A stretch of 64,000 nt of DNA, taken from JABLTI01 sp035528035 (GTDB lineage Archaea; Asgardarchaeota; Heimdallarchaeia; JABLTI01). The position numbers and the translations under genes are program-made. Where the stretch lies: the NCBI GenBank assembly GCA_035528035.1, contig DATKZI010000061.1, positions 62,001 through 126,000 on the forward strand. Direction: 5' to 3'. This document shows, one piece after another, positions 54,773-63,969 of this stretch. The notes beneath the pieces were generated by a model. The model did no database searches and had not been told where the DNA came from. It worked only from the letters and a program-made list of their open reading frames with translations. Positions within the stretch are counted from its first letter, which is position 1. Each line of letters opens with the position of its first letter.

Positions 54773-55461
54773 CTGGAAATTATCTTTATTTACTTCGTTC
54801 TTATTTTACATTTATCGACAGTGAAATCTATTTTGTAAATGGTTATCTAAAAATTTGGGATATAAATAATAGTTCTGATCCAAAGCTTGTTAATTTCATT
54901 GAACTTGAGAAAGGAGCCTTTGGTGTAGGTATAAATATACTAAATAATTTACTCTTTTACAAGATACCTAATTATGGTGTTTTAATTTATAATTGTACTA
55001 ATTTAAATAATATTGAGTTATTGGTAGACTATAAGAATAACAGAAGTCCTGCTGATTTTATCATTGATGATAATATTCTATACTTGATCTGTTTTAAACA
55101 GATTGAGATTTTAGATTTTTCAAATCCACGAAGCTTGCAGAAAATATCTCAGTACGTTAATCACTTCCAAGGGAACGGTGGTTTTTATAGTGGTATTTTA
55201 AGAGATGAATATTTGTTTCTATTAAAATCATCTGAATTCTCAGGCAGGAGTTTTTATGTTTTTGATTGTAACAAATTGAATAATATCAAAAGATTGTATC
55301 CAGAAGGATATCAAATAAGTGATGAGATAGTATTTGGATTTATTGTTTCAGCATATTTTGTGGTACCAATTTTGGTTATAGGGTTAATTATAACTATTAT
55401 AGTCATTGCAGTACGAAAAAGAAAGAAAAAGAAAGAAAAAAATCTGGATCCAGAAGAATAA
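54697..55461 (+). CDS. 3' part of the frameshifted surface propeller protein
   Basis: Continues the same propeller (LKIWDINNSSDPKLVNFIE, IEILDFSNPRSLQKISQYV). One membrane helix follows (about residues 211-237), then a very basic tail (RKRKKKKEKN). It has no signal peptide or SD of its own, so it is not an independent gene; it only makes sense joined to the upstream frame. It ends just before a regulator remnant. Confidence 0.6.
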   Translation: MHQEINITIANQPIQKIRHHEDIKIAGNYLYLLRSYFTFIDSEIYFVNGYLKIWDINNSSDPKLVNFIELEKGAFGVGINILNNLLFYKIPNYGVLIYNCTNLNNIELLVDYKNNRSPADFIIDDNILYLICFKQIEILDFSNPRSLQKISQYVNHFQGNGGFYSGILRDEYLFLLKSSEFSGRSFYVFDCNKLNNIKRLYPEGYQISDEIVFGFIVSAYFVVPILVIGLIITIIVIAVRKRKKKKEKNLDPEE

Positions 55462-55721
55462 ATTAATATTACTAAGAATCAAAAAAGTGAACCCTTCTTT
55501 TTACCTACTTTAGAGGAGGCTCTTTCATCTATAGTAATATTAACATTTCATTTGGAAGTGGAAAAAAAACATAGGAGCAGTAAAAATTAAAATCTTTATC
55601 CAAATCAACAGTTTCTCAAGAAATAGGTAGATTAGAAGTTAAAGGTCTAATAAAAAAAGAGAATTATGGTATGAGTAATATTATAACCATAAATATTGAG
55701 TTCTTTCATAATCAGTTATAA
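55462..55721 (+). pseudogene. Remnant of a MarR/GbsR-like winged-helix regulator
   Basis: From about 55584 one frame reads SLSKSTVSQEIGRLEVKGLI and runs to a stop at 55721, a textbook winged-helix recognition segment without any start codon. A different frame just upstream (about 55504-55581) reads LPTLEEALSSIVILTFHLE, plausibly the preceding helices, then stops. The two pieces fit one regulator broken by frameshift or deletion. It is flanked by the frameshifted propeller gene. Confidence 0.45.
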
Positions 55722-56354
55722 TCTATATTTTTCACCAATGTACTTTCTCTTATAATATCTAGAATAAAGCACTGCTACAGGATTATGACCAGTTACTCGA
55801 TCCTTTACAATTAAAACTGTTGTAGGAGCTTTTGAGTTTTTTATAAAATTAATATCATGACCAATACACAATCCAACAACCACATTTAAATCAGTTTTTT
55901 TAGAATTTAGATAATAAGCTTGCCCTATGGGATTACAACCAACTTCTTCTGCTGTAGAAAAAGTATCCTCATCAGGTATTCCTAGAGTTTTCTTTTGCAA
56001 AGAACCTATTGTACAAATACCAGTGATTACTTCAAAATCATTTACTTCTAGCATTTCAGTTAAAATCTTAGCCTCTTCTTTAAGACCAATACAGAAAGCA
56101 ACTCCTATCTTCTTATAGCCCATTTTTTTAGCAAAAATAATTAATTCTTGAACACGAGGCCAATGCATATATCCATTAACTTCCACATGAGCTGCTATTT
56201 GACTGATTTTTTTTGTTTCAGGGTTCTCATATACCTTTGTTGCTTCTTGAAAAACTTCTTTGTTTTCAACAGAAGGACAACCTTTTGGTGCTTTTTCTAA
56301 ATTATTTTCTTGACAAGCTACTATAGAACACTTTGAACATTGCATCTTAATCAC
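55716..56354 (-). CDS. DUF1847 metal-binding protein
   Basis: 212 residues matching the DUF1847 family. An N-terminal Cys cluster (CSKCSIVACQ, with GCPS further on) is followed by a domain with GVAFCIGLKEEAKIL, EEVGCNPIGQAYYLN and VGLCIGHDINFIK. Conserved Cys residues suggest a metal or iron-sulphur site. The biochemical function is unknown in all organisms I know of. GTG or, three codons later, ATG start. Its 3' end overlaps the regulator remnant by six bases. Confidence 0.85.
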   Translation of the reverse strand: MIKMQCSKCSIVACQENNLEKAPKGCPSVENKEVFQEATKVYENPETKKISQIAAHVEVNGYMHWPRVQELIIFAKKMGYKKIGVAFCIGLKEEAKILTEMLEVNDFEVITGICTIGSLQKKTLGIPDEDTFSTAEEVGCNPIGQAYYLNSKKTDLNVVVGLCIGHDINFIKNSKAPTTVLIVKDRVTGHNPVAVLYSRYYKRKYIGEKYRL

Positions 56355-56460
56355 TTACTATGTTAAAACTAATTAACTTAAGTAAAAACCATTTACTCTT
56401 TCTTCCTAAAAACAATTTGGGAAAAATGAAAAAAAGATTTATTCTTTTCTAAAGAATTAA

Positions 56461-58524
56461 TTATAGAAGGTATTCTTCAGCAATTTTAGTAAATGTTTCA
56501 TTTCTTTTTTCATCAGTCAAAACTACACTATGATCTATACCTTTGAAGAAATTCTCAGTTTCCAAGTATTCAATGAATTCTCTTAGCTTTTCCCTAGTAA
56601 GGAATGTTTCTTTAGTAACCACTAAAGCGAAGAAACAATCTGTACCAGTTTCCAACATAATCGAAACATTTCCATGGTCTATAAGTTTTAATCCACCTTC
56701 CTCAGCATCTAGTACTGTTTGTCCCATGGTTCTAATTGCAGATAAAAGTCCTGATAGTAAATTAGAATCGATATGGATCTGTTCGCCAAACTCCTTCTGG
56801 TAAAATGGCAAACCTGTTTGTTTGGATATTACATATAGTGCTTTTACTTCAGCTTTTACACTCTTTGGTTTTGCTACACTTTCAAATGAAATAGTTGATC
56901 GAATAGACTTGTTTATACGAGTAAAGATTCTAACGAGCAAGTTCTTTTTCTCTTTTTCAACTTCCTTTAATTGTGTTAAAGCTTCTTGTTCTTTTTCGGT
57001 AAGATTTAATTCATGAGCTAAAGAAGCTGCTTTTTCTAAAGTCTTTCTACCTTGTTTGATCTTATTACTCATAGATAAAAGTAAACCTTGTAAAATATAT
57101 ACATCAATTAATATTAATTTGAAATCTTGTTCAAGACACAATCTTTCCAAATCCCTAATTTTCTCGTAAGCCTCTAAAAGTAACTCATCTTGATTGGTCA
57201 TTCTATATCTTAACAAATCTATTTCTGCTAATTGTAATTTTACATTTGCAATGATTTCAAACAATTGATTCTCTATAGCAATGGCCAATGCTTTTTCAAG
57301 ATATTTCTTTGATTCTCCTAAGTTTGATTGTCTAGCAGTTAAACGAGCTTTTCGAAGATAGACCTTTGGTATTTCGTTTTTAAGATCTTTTTCATTGATT
57401 AATGTTAATACTTCATCTAGGATTTTATCAGATTCTTCAAATCGATCCATATTTTCATAGATATCTGCTCTACACAAATCTAAACCAATAGCTAATGGTG
57501 GAGGAATTGGCACATCACTTTTCTTTAAACTCTCAAGAGCAACTTCAGAATTAGACAAAGCAAGTTTGGGATTACCAAAATCTAAATGGAGATGAGCTAT
57601 ATTTGTTTCAGTGGCAACAATATATGGAGCAATTTTTGCTTTCTTAGCATTTTCTAATGCAATATAGAAATATTTCATGGCATTCTCTAAATTCCCCATA
57701 TTTCTGTAAATAAAACCAATATTATTCGCAGCAATTGATAATTGTAATTCATTTGCTAGAATTTTAGAAAATGAAAATGCCTCTATAAGAAAATCTAGGC
57801 CTTCTTTTAATTTACCAGATTCGATCAAACATAATGAAGTATTATTTAATATTCTGTTTAATAGATAACGATTATTTGTTAAACGTATATTAGCTAAAAG
57901 TTCTGAACCAATTCTGATACCATCTTCCATATTACCTCTTTTTCGATTTAATAGTATGAGAATAGATTTTCCTAAAGCATAAAGTTCCGATAAAGCTAAT
58001 AATATATTGTTTTCATTTTGATGTTTTTCAAGTAGCTCCTTATATAGTGAAGAGAATCTAGCATAAGCTTCATCAATTTTATCGAATTTTTGCGAATAAT
58101 ATAGATATAAGAGATTATTTGCTTGAGAAAATAAATAATTATAATGATCAGCAACTTTCGATTGTTCTTCAGCCTTATGGATTATTTCTTCTACTGAGTC
58201 AAATTTCCTTTGAGATATTAATGAGTTGACTTTGATGTTTAAAAGACCTGGATGAAGCTCATCCTTTTTACATATTTCATAAACCTTATCATATTTTGCT
58301 TGGATGTTAAGAATATTTACAGCTAGAAAAAGAAATTCAGTATTATTATTAAGAATACCCTGAGTATCTATCAATTGATTTATCCCATGTATATAGTTAA
58401 CTAAAGAATCATTTCCAACTGAGATATTTTTTTCAACATAAGATGCTATAAAAGATCTGAAATTTTCATCTAATCGCCAGTAGTGAATCATTAGTTCCTT
58501 AGGCCAAGTATCATATTGAACCAT
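56461..58524 (-). CDS. TPR protein with longin-like C-terminal domain (copy 2)
   Basis: 687 residues. TPR pairs (for example ANNIGFIYRNMGNLENAMKY and IATETNIAHLHLDFGNPKLA) fill residues 60-500, with a charged helical link. The C-terminal domain (about 552-687: VKALYVISKQTGLPFYQKEF, LLSGLLSAIRTM, NVSIMLETGTDCFFALVV) matches that of the gene at 45244-47319 position by position. It is followed on the same strand by the DUF1847 gene and preceded by a PAS gene. Probable scaffold or regulator, perhaps with small GTPases. Confidence 0.75.
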   Translation of the reverse strand: MVQYDTWPKELMIHYWRLDENFRSFIASYVEKNISVGNDSLVNYIHGINQLIDTQGILNNNTEFLFLAVNILNIQAKYDKVYEICKKDELHPGLLNIKVNSLISQRKFDSVEEIIHKAEEQSKVADHYNYLFSQANNLLYLYYSQKFDKIDEAYARFSSLYKELLEKHQNENNILLALSELYALGKSILILLNRKRGNMEDGIRIGSELLANIRLTNNRYLLNRILNNTSLCLIESGKLKEGLDFLIEAFSFSKILANELQLSIAANNIGFIYRNMGNLENAMKYFYIALENAKKAKIAPYIVATETNIAHLHLDFGNPKLALSNSEVALESLKKSDVPIPPPLAIGLDLCRADIYENMDRFEESDKILDEVLTLINEKDLKNEIPKVYLRKARLTARQSNLGESKKYLEKALAIAIENQLFEIIANVKLQLAEIDLLRYRMTNQDELLLEAYEKIRDLERLCLEQDFKLILIDVYILQGLLLSMSNKIKQGRKTLEKAASLAHELNLTEKEQEALTQLKEVEKEKKNLLVRIFTRINKSIRSTISFESVAKPKSVKAEVKALYVISKQTGLPFYQKEFGEQIHIDSNLLSGLLSAIRTMGQTVLDAEEGGLKLIDHGNVSIMLETGTDCFFALVVTKETFLTREKLREFIEYLETENFFKGIDHSVVLTDEKRNETFTKIAEEYLL

Positions 58525-58613
58525 TTTTCTTCATCTCAAAACAAATTGGATATATTTGTTTAACTAATAATAATTTTTGGTATGTAATATAAAACAAAAA
58601 GATAGAGTGGTAT

Positions 58614-59453
58614 CTATATGTCATCAATTGGTTTAATTCTATAACGGGTAATATCTCGAATTATTGCTACTACTTGCATATATTTACCATCTTTAATTAG
58701 AACTGGGATTATTCTAGATTGGAACCATTTTAATTTATTTTCAATTGGTAAATGGTATTCAAAATCAATAGATTCACTTGTATTTATTGCTTCTTGAAAA
58801 TGAGTGTAAAAGAACTCTGATTGTCCAGCTGGGAAAATATCCTCTAATTTCCTTCCAATAATTTCCTCTTGAGCTTTATATAATATATTTTCTCCAACAT
58901 TTGGTGAAATAAATTGAATACGTCCTTCTTCATTTAGGATCATAATAATTGCATCAAAATTCTCAAAAAAGCTTTTAAGATTACCCACTTTTTCCTTTAT
59001 AGAAATTTTTGCATCAACTTCTTGAGAATCAATCTCTTGTGTAATTATTTCAGATTTTGGTGTTAATGTACCCCGAATCATAATATCAGTATCTGATATG
59101 AATTTTATTTTGTAAGATGTTTGAATAATTATTTTCTTATTATTTTTTGTTTTGATAATAAACTCTTGATTTTTTATTATAGCTTCTTCTTTATTTCCAA
59201 TTATCTTTTGTATATCTACTTTTATGTTAATTAACTGTTCATTTGAGCCTATAATTTCTTTTAATTTAAATCCAGTATTAAATTCTTTATAATCAATGAT
59301 ATTTAGCAAGAAAATTTTAGCTGTTTCGTTGATAAATGTAATTTTTGCTGTTTCAGAAGTAATATTATAAATAATATCAAATATTACACATGGTATTTCA
59401 TCTAGAAATTCTGATAAAATTTCTTTTATTTCATTATTCTCTTGCATTACCAT
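58614..59453 (-). CDS. Tandem PAS-domain protein without output domain
   Basis: 279 residues. A degenerate first PAS-like region (about 15-130) and a canonical second PAS (about 155-270) with FDAIIMILNEEGRIQFISPN, IIGRKLEDIFP and a PAC-like VVAIIRDITRYR. No kinase, cyclase or DNA-binding domain follows, so it would signal by protein contact. It is upstream of the TPR/longin-like gene on the same strand, 89 bases apart, which suggests but does not prove coupling. Confidence 0.78.
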   Translation of the reverse strand: MVMQENNEIKEILSEFLDEIPCVIFDIIYNITSETAKITFINETAKIFLLNIIDYKEFNTGFKLKEIIGSNEQLINIKVDIQKIIGNKEEAIIKNQEFIIKTKNNKKIIIQTSYKIKFISDTDIMIRGTLTPKSEIITQEIDSQEVDAKISIKEKVGNLKSFFENFDAIIMILNEEGRIQFISPNVGENILYKAQEEIIGRKLEDIFPAGQSEFFYTHFQEAINTSESIDFEYHLPIENKLKWFQSRIIPVLIKDGKYMQVVAIIRDITRYRIKPIDDI

Positions 59454-59673
59454 TTCCCCTTTTGCTTAATTATTTCTTTATATAAGAATATTAAAATTCA
59501 AAAAGGTTCTCATTTTATTATGAGTTGCTTTTATTAATTAATTAAAATCAAAATATGATGTATCTAAATGAAAGAACTTCAATTATTTATGATTTATTCT
59601 ACGATTATTGAGGAATTTTTTTAAATTAACTATTATAATTTATGAAAAAGAAAAATAATTCGAGTGAACTATA

Positions 59674-61818
59674 ATGAGTTTAGAAGTGCCTTTAACTATA
59701 ATACTCGCACTTGTTGCAGGAAGCATATCAATTATTGTTGCGGTTATCTTTAGATTTCTTATTATGAAAGAAGACCCGGGGAATGAGAAAATGATTGCCG
59801 CTTCTAAGAAAATTGAACAAGGTGCAAGAAGATTTCTGAAGACACAATATATGATTTTAAGTATATTTGTGGGAGTAATCTTTGTTATCATCCTATTATT
59901 CCTACCTTCTGAGGAATTGACCTCTGGGAATATACCTGTAATAAGTGGTGATATCAATTGGAAACAAGCAATAGCCTATTTAGTAGGCTCTGGTGCTTCA
60001 ATGTTTGCAGGATGGCTTGGAGTGATTGTTGGTGTTAGGGCAAATACCCGTGCAGCTCATGGGTGCACAAAAAGTCTTGATAAAGGATTCGATGTAGCAT
60101 TTTTTGGTGGATCGGTTATGGGTCTAGCTGTAGTAGGTTCAGCTTTAGTGGGCATATCAGTTATTTATTGGATTTTTGGATCACCTGCTGTTATTCTAGG
60201 TTTTAGCTTCGGTGCAAGTACAATTGCTTTATTCATGAAATGTGGTGGGGGTATTTTTACTAAAACAGCAGATGTTGGTGCAGACTTGGTTGGAAAAGCT
60301 GAATATAATCTCCCTGAAGATGATGAACGAAATCCCGCTACCATTGCAGATAATGTTGGGGATAATGTTGGTGATATTGCTGGTATGGGAAGTGATCTTC
60401 TTGATTCTTACGTTGCTTCTATTTTATCAGCTATGATCTTGGCAAACATTGTTATTCGGGAATTTGGTTCAACAGAAACTGTTATTGGTGCTTTCGCTGT
60501 TTATCCAATATTGCTCTCAGCAATGGGATTATTTGCTTCATTAATTGGTATCCTATTAATTAAAGCCATGAAAACAAAAGATCCTGGTAAATTATTGAAT
60601 CTAGGAACCTATATAGCTACATTAATTTTCGCTGCATTTGGTGCAATCCTTGTAGTAATTCTAATGAAAGTAACTCCAGGAATAACTCACGATGAAATTA
60701 TCTTGCTTTGGAAAGACTATGGAGCTGTAATTATTGGGTTAGTATGTGGAGTAATTATTGGATGGACAAGTGATTATTTCACAAGAGATGATAAAAAACC
60801 AACACAAAATATTGCTAGAGCAGCTGAAGAAGGTGATGCTATCGTTATCCTTTCAGGTTTCTCATATGGTTTACTAAGTGTCGTACCCCCTGCAATTGGT
60901 ATTATAGCAGCAATGATAGGCGCTTACCTTCTACATGGAGTATTTGGTGTAGCTATGGCTGCAGTTGGAATGTTAGCTATTACTGGTACAGTTGTTTCTA
61001 ATGATGCTTTTGGACCTATCGTTGACAATTCCAGAGCAATTGCTGAACAAGGTGGTTTAGGTGAAGAAGTGATTCGCGTTGCAGATAAATTAGATTCAGC
61101 AGGTAATACTGCAAAAGCTATTACAAAAGGTTTTGCAATTGGTGCTGCTAATCTCACTGTTTTAGCTTTACTCTTCTCATACACATCTGAGGTTCAAAAT
61201 ATTCTGGGAATAACTGATTGGATAGTAGATCTTCTTAATGTCTATGTTTTAATCGGAGCTTTTATTGGAGTAATTGTACCCGGAATTTTCTCAGCATTAC
61301 TTATCTTATCTGTCCAAAGAAATGCAGCAAAAATGGTTAATGAAATACGCGATCAATTTGAATCTAATCCTGACATTCTTACAGGCAAACAACTCCCTGA
61401 TTATAATAGAACAATAGATATAGCTACTAGAGGAGCATTAAAGGAATTAGTACTTCCAAGTTTACTTTCTGTGCTATTGCCTATTACTGTAGGAATTATC
61501 TTAGGAGTAAAAGCCTTAGCAGCATTTTTAGCAGGAACAATTCTTTCAGGATTTGTTTTTGCTATCTTTATGTCTAATGCTGGAGGTAGCTGGGATAATG
61601 CTAAGAAATGGATCGAAGATGGCAACCTTGGAGGTAAAGGCACTCAGACTCATAAGGCAGCTATAACAGGTGATACTGTAGGTGATCCATTCAAAGATAC
61701 AGCAGGTCCAAGTATCAATACTCTATTAGTTGTTATGTCTTTAACAGCAACTCTTTTCTTAGGTTTACTCCTTTTAGTTAATGGTGGAGATGGATTAGTA
61801 GGATATATTCCTACTTGA
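59674..61818 (+). CDS. hppA: K+-independent membrane-bound proton pyrophosphatase
   Basis: 714 residues and about 16 membrane helices. The catalytic loop is DVGADLVGKAEYNLPEDDER (200-219), then NPATIADNVGDNVGDIAGMG (220-239), and a second acidic loop holds VVSNDAFGPIVDNSRAIAE. The selectivity motif reads GNTAKAITKG with Lys481 and Thr484, the pair seen in K+-independent enzymes (K+-dependent ones have Ala and Gly/Ala). Such enzymes pump H+ out of the cytoplasm using PPi from biosynthesis. ATG after a TATA-like AT-rich leader. Confidence 0.95.
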   Translation: MSLEVPLTIILALVAGSISIIVAVIFRFLIMKEDPGNEKMIAASKKIEQGARRFLKTQYMILSIFVGVIFVIILLFLPSEELTSGNIPVISGDINWKQAIAYLVGSGASMFAGWLGVIVGVRANTRAAHGCTKSLDKGFDVAFFGGSVMGLAVVGSALVGISVIYWIFGSPAVILGFSFGASTIALFMKCGGGIFTKTADVGADLVGKAEYNLPEDDERNPATIADNVGDNVGDIAGMGSDLLDSYVASILSAMILANIVIREFGSTETVIGAFAVYPILLSAMGLFASLIGILLIKAMKTKDPGKLLNLGTYIATLIFAAFGAILVVILMKVTPGITHDEIILLWKDYGAVIIGLVCGVIIGWTSDYFTRDDKKPTQNIARAAEEGDAIVILSGFSYGLLSVVPPAIGIIAAMIGAYLLHGVFGVAMAAVGMLAITGTVVSNDAFGPIVDNSRAIAEQGGLGEEVIRVADKLDSAGNTAKAITKGFAIGAANLTVLALLFSYTSEVQNILGITDWIVDLLNVYVLIGAFIGVIVPGIFSALLILSVQRNAAKMVNEIRDQFESNPDILTGKQLPDYNRTIDIATRGALKELVLPSLLSVLLPITVGIILGVKALAAFLAGTILSGFVFAIFMSNAGGSWDNAKKWIEDGNLGGKGTQTHKAAITGDTVGDPFKDTAGPSINTLLVVMSLTATLFLGLLLLVNGGDGLVGYIPT

Positions 61819-61824
61819 AATCCA

Positions 61825-61845
61825 TTTTTTCTTTTTTTTCTTTTT
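61825..61845 (+). terminator. Poly-T stretch after hppA
   Basis: Six Ts, C, eight Ts, C, five Ts directly downstream of the hppA stop codon; an archaeal-type poly-T terminator before the cupin gene. Confidence 0.5.
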
Positions 61846-61908
61846 ATTAGAAATAAATTAGATGAACTTTTAAATGCTAAATGTAATTTTACTTATTGGT
61901 GAGTTATA

Positions 61909-62256
61909 ATGCTAATACGAAAATTAACAGATGTAGAAGCTCAGGATGTTACTTCTTATGGTTCTACTAAAACTAAAATTCAATGGTTGATAAGTAAAGA
62001 ACAAGGAGCTCCACGATTTGCTATGCGATTATTTACATTAGAACCGGGAGCAATAATTGGTATACATGGACATCCTGAAGAACATGAAATTTACATACAC
62101 CAAGGAGAATGTGATTTAATCACTGAGGATGGTACTAGAACAAGAGTAGAAGCTACTGATGCTATTTATGTTCCACCAGAAGAAAAACATGGTTATGAAA
62201 ACATTGGTTCTGAGGTTTTGCAATTTATTTGTGTAATACCACTTCTGAAAAAATAG
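61909..62256 (+). CDS. Small cupin-domain protein
   Basis: A 115-residue single cupin. Motif 1 is HGHPEEHEIYIHQG (His53, His55, Glu60) and motif 2 is YVPPEEKHGYENIG (His94), giving the usual three-His-one-Glu metal site. Members include small isomerases, dioxygenases and sugar-binding proteins; the substrate is unknown. GGTGA lies eight bases upstream of the ATG. Confidence 0.88.
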   Translation: MLIRKLTDVEAQDVTSYGSTKTKIQWLISKEQGAPRFAMRLFTLEPGAIIGIHGHPEEHEIYIHQGECDLITEDGTRTRVEATDAIYVPPEEKHGYENIGSEVLQFICVIPLLKK

Positions 62257-62278
62257 GTTTTTTATAAAAAATAGAATT

Positions 62279-62309
62279 AGAGTGAACCAATTATTCACTC
62301 TTATTTTTT
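62279..62309. terminator. Hairpin plus T-run between cupin and M20 peptidase genes
   Basis: AGAGTGAA (62279-62286) and TTCACTCT (62294-62301) form a perfect 8-bp stem with a seven-base loop, followed by TATTTTTTC. It lies between two convergent genes. Confidence 0.6.
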
Positions 62310-63658
62310 CACCAATTCTTAAATTCATCTAGAATTGTAGCAATCATTTTCATGCCATCAATAAAATCATCAACAAAAATGTTTTCATTTGGTGCATGAG
62401 AATTGGAATTAGCATTCCCACAACCTAAAGAAACAACAGGCATATGGTCACCAAAAAGATACATTGGTCCTGAACCACCTGAAGTAATTTGAACAGAAGC
62501 TTCGTGATTGTAAACTCGTTTATTAGCACGTTTGCAAAGTTTCACAAAATCAGCATTCACGTAAGTCTTTGATGGTGGATACCCATTAGACCAATCGATT
62601 TTCACATCAGAGAACCCATTATCATCGAAATATTTTCGTAAATTCTCTAAGATTTTATTTGGATCTTGATTCTTGACTAATCTGAAATCGATTTTTGCAG
62701 AGGCTTCTTTTGGTATAACCGTTTTTCCACCTTTACCTTGCCAACCTGCAGTAAATCCACATAAATTACAAGTAGGTTTGGTGAAATAAGCCAATTTTGC
62801 TTCTTCATCGTTCATACCATAACGAAATTCATCTATACCAAAATGCTCCTTGACTTCTTGTGGATATTGCTTATATTCTTTCACTACTTCTATTTCTTCA
62901 GGAGTGATTTTTCCTATATTATCATAAAAGTGAGGAATGAGTATTTTGCCATTCTTATCCTTTAGTAAATTAATCGCTTGTAGTAATCTTTCACCAGCAT
63001 TTGGTAAATGAGTAGCATTTGCAGAATGAGAATCAATACTCATTTCTTTAACCGAGATTTGGATATAGAGAATTCCTTTTACACCTAAAATAAATTCTTG
63101 TAGTCCTTCACGATTACTACCACCAAATTCCCAAATACAACCATCAACATTTTTCAAGAAATCAATATCTTGTTCAATGTACTTTGTTAGATTTTTACTG
63201 CTGCTTTCTTCTTCGCTTTCAATTACAAATTTTATATTACAAGGTAATTTTAAACCAGCATCTAGCCAAGCGCGTATGGCATGTATTCGACAAACGATTT
63301 CATCTTTATTATCTGCAACACCTCGACCATACATCTTTCCTTCTCGTATGTCAAGTTTAAATGGTTCAGAATCCCAAAGTTCAAAAGGTTCAGCAGGTTG
63401 AACGTCCGCATGATCATAGAATAGTAAAGTTCGTTTTGCTCCTACATTCATCAACCCAGTAACTACTGGTCCACCACCAGTATCAAATTTCTTAACTTCA
63501 AACCCATTATCTTTGAGTAGTTTAGCAGAAAAATCAGCTGCTTCAACGAGAAATTCTTCTTTAGCGGATACAGAGGGTATAGCTAAAAAATCCGCTAAAT
63601 CTTTTATCGCTTTATCTTTTCTTTTTTCAATTTCTTCAAATACTTTCTCTAGAGACAT
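62309..63658 (-). CDS. M20-family metallopeptidase (dipeptidase/CPG2-like)
   Basis: 449 residues. The first metal ligand and catalytic Asp are in YDHADVQP (His83, Asp85), the bridging Asp is Asp116 in GRGVADNKDE, the general base is Glu149/150 in ESEEESSS, and the last His is in SNSHAPNEN. A dimerisation lid lies between (about 190-320, with His211 in DSHSANATH). Cytosolic, probably a dipeptidase or acyl-amino-acid hydrolase. GAGGTTTT precedes the ATG. Confidence 0.92.
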   Translation of the reverse strand: MSLEKVFEEIEKRKDKAIKDLADFLAIPSVSAKEEFLVEAADFSAKLLKDNGFEVKKFDTGGGPVVTGLMNVGAKRTLLFYDHADVQPAEPFELWDSEPFKLDIREGKMYGRGVADNKDEIVCRIHAIRAWLDAGLKLPCNIKFVIESEEESSSKNLTKYIEQDIDFLKNVDGCIWEFGGSNREGLQEFILGVKGILYIQISVKEMSIDSHSANATHLPNAGERLLQAINLLKDKNGKILIPHFYDNIGKITPEEIEVVKEYKQYPQEVKEHFGIDEFRYGMNDEEAKLAYFTKPTCNLCGFTAGWQGKGGKTVIPKEASAKIDFRLVKNQDPNKILENLRKYFDDNGFSDVKIDWSNGYPPSKTYVNADFVKLCKRANKRVYNHEASVQITSGGSGPMYLFGDHMPVVSLGCGNANSNSHAPNENIFVDDFIDGMKMIATILDEFKNW

Positions 63659-63969
63659 ACTATCAAAACCTCTTTTTTTTATTTCGTAAAGGTAGGTCTT
63701 CTACATTAATTAATATTAAGTTTGAATTATCAATTAGTAATCTGGTTTATTAAATTTGTATATTATTAAATATTTGATTAGATATCAGTAATAATTTGAA
63801 CAAAAATAATAATGTGGATAATAAATTACTTCTTTTAATTACATCTTCTTTTAACACTAATAGTAAAGAAGATAACTCATAAAATCTAACCTAATAATAT
63901 TAATAACGAGTCTTAAATAGCTCAATTAATTGCTTCTATTTAATACTTTAAATTTAAGGCGATTTTTTT
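63659..63969. other. Intergenic region before the right edge
   Basis: About 310 AT-rich bases without an ORF. A TATA-like TATTTAATA (about 63939-63947) sits 25-30 bases before the possible TTG start at 63970. Nothing else is evident. Confidence 0.4.

Noticed and set aside
59640..59957. Minus-strand frame over the start of hppA
   Set aside because: hppA is a full-length, conserved pyrophosphatase; the antisense frame arises from its codon pattern.
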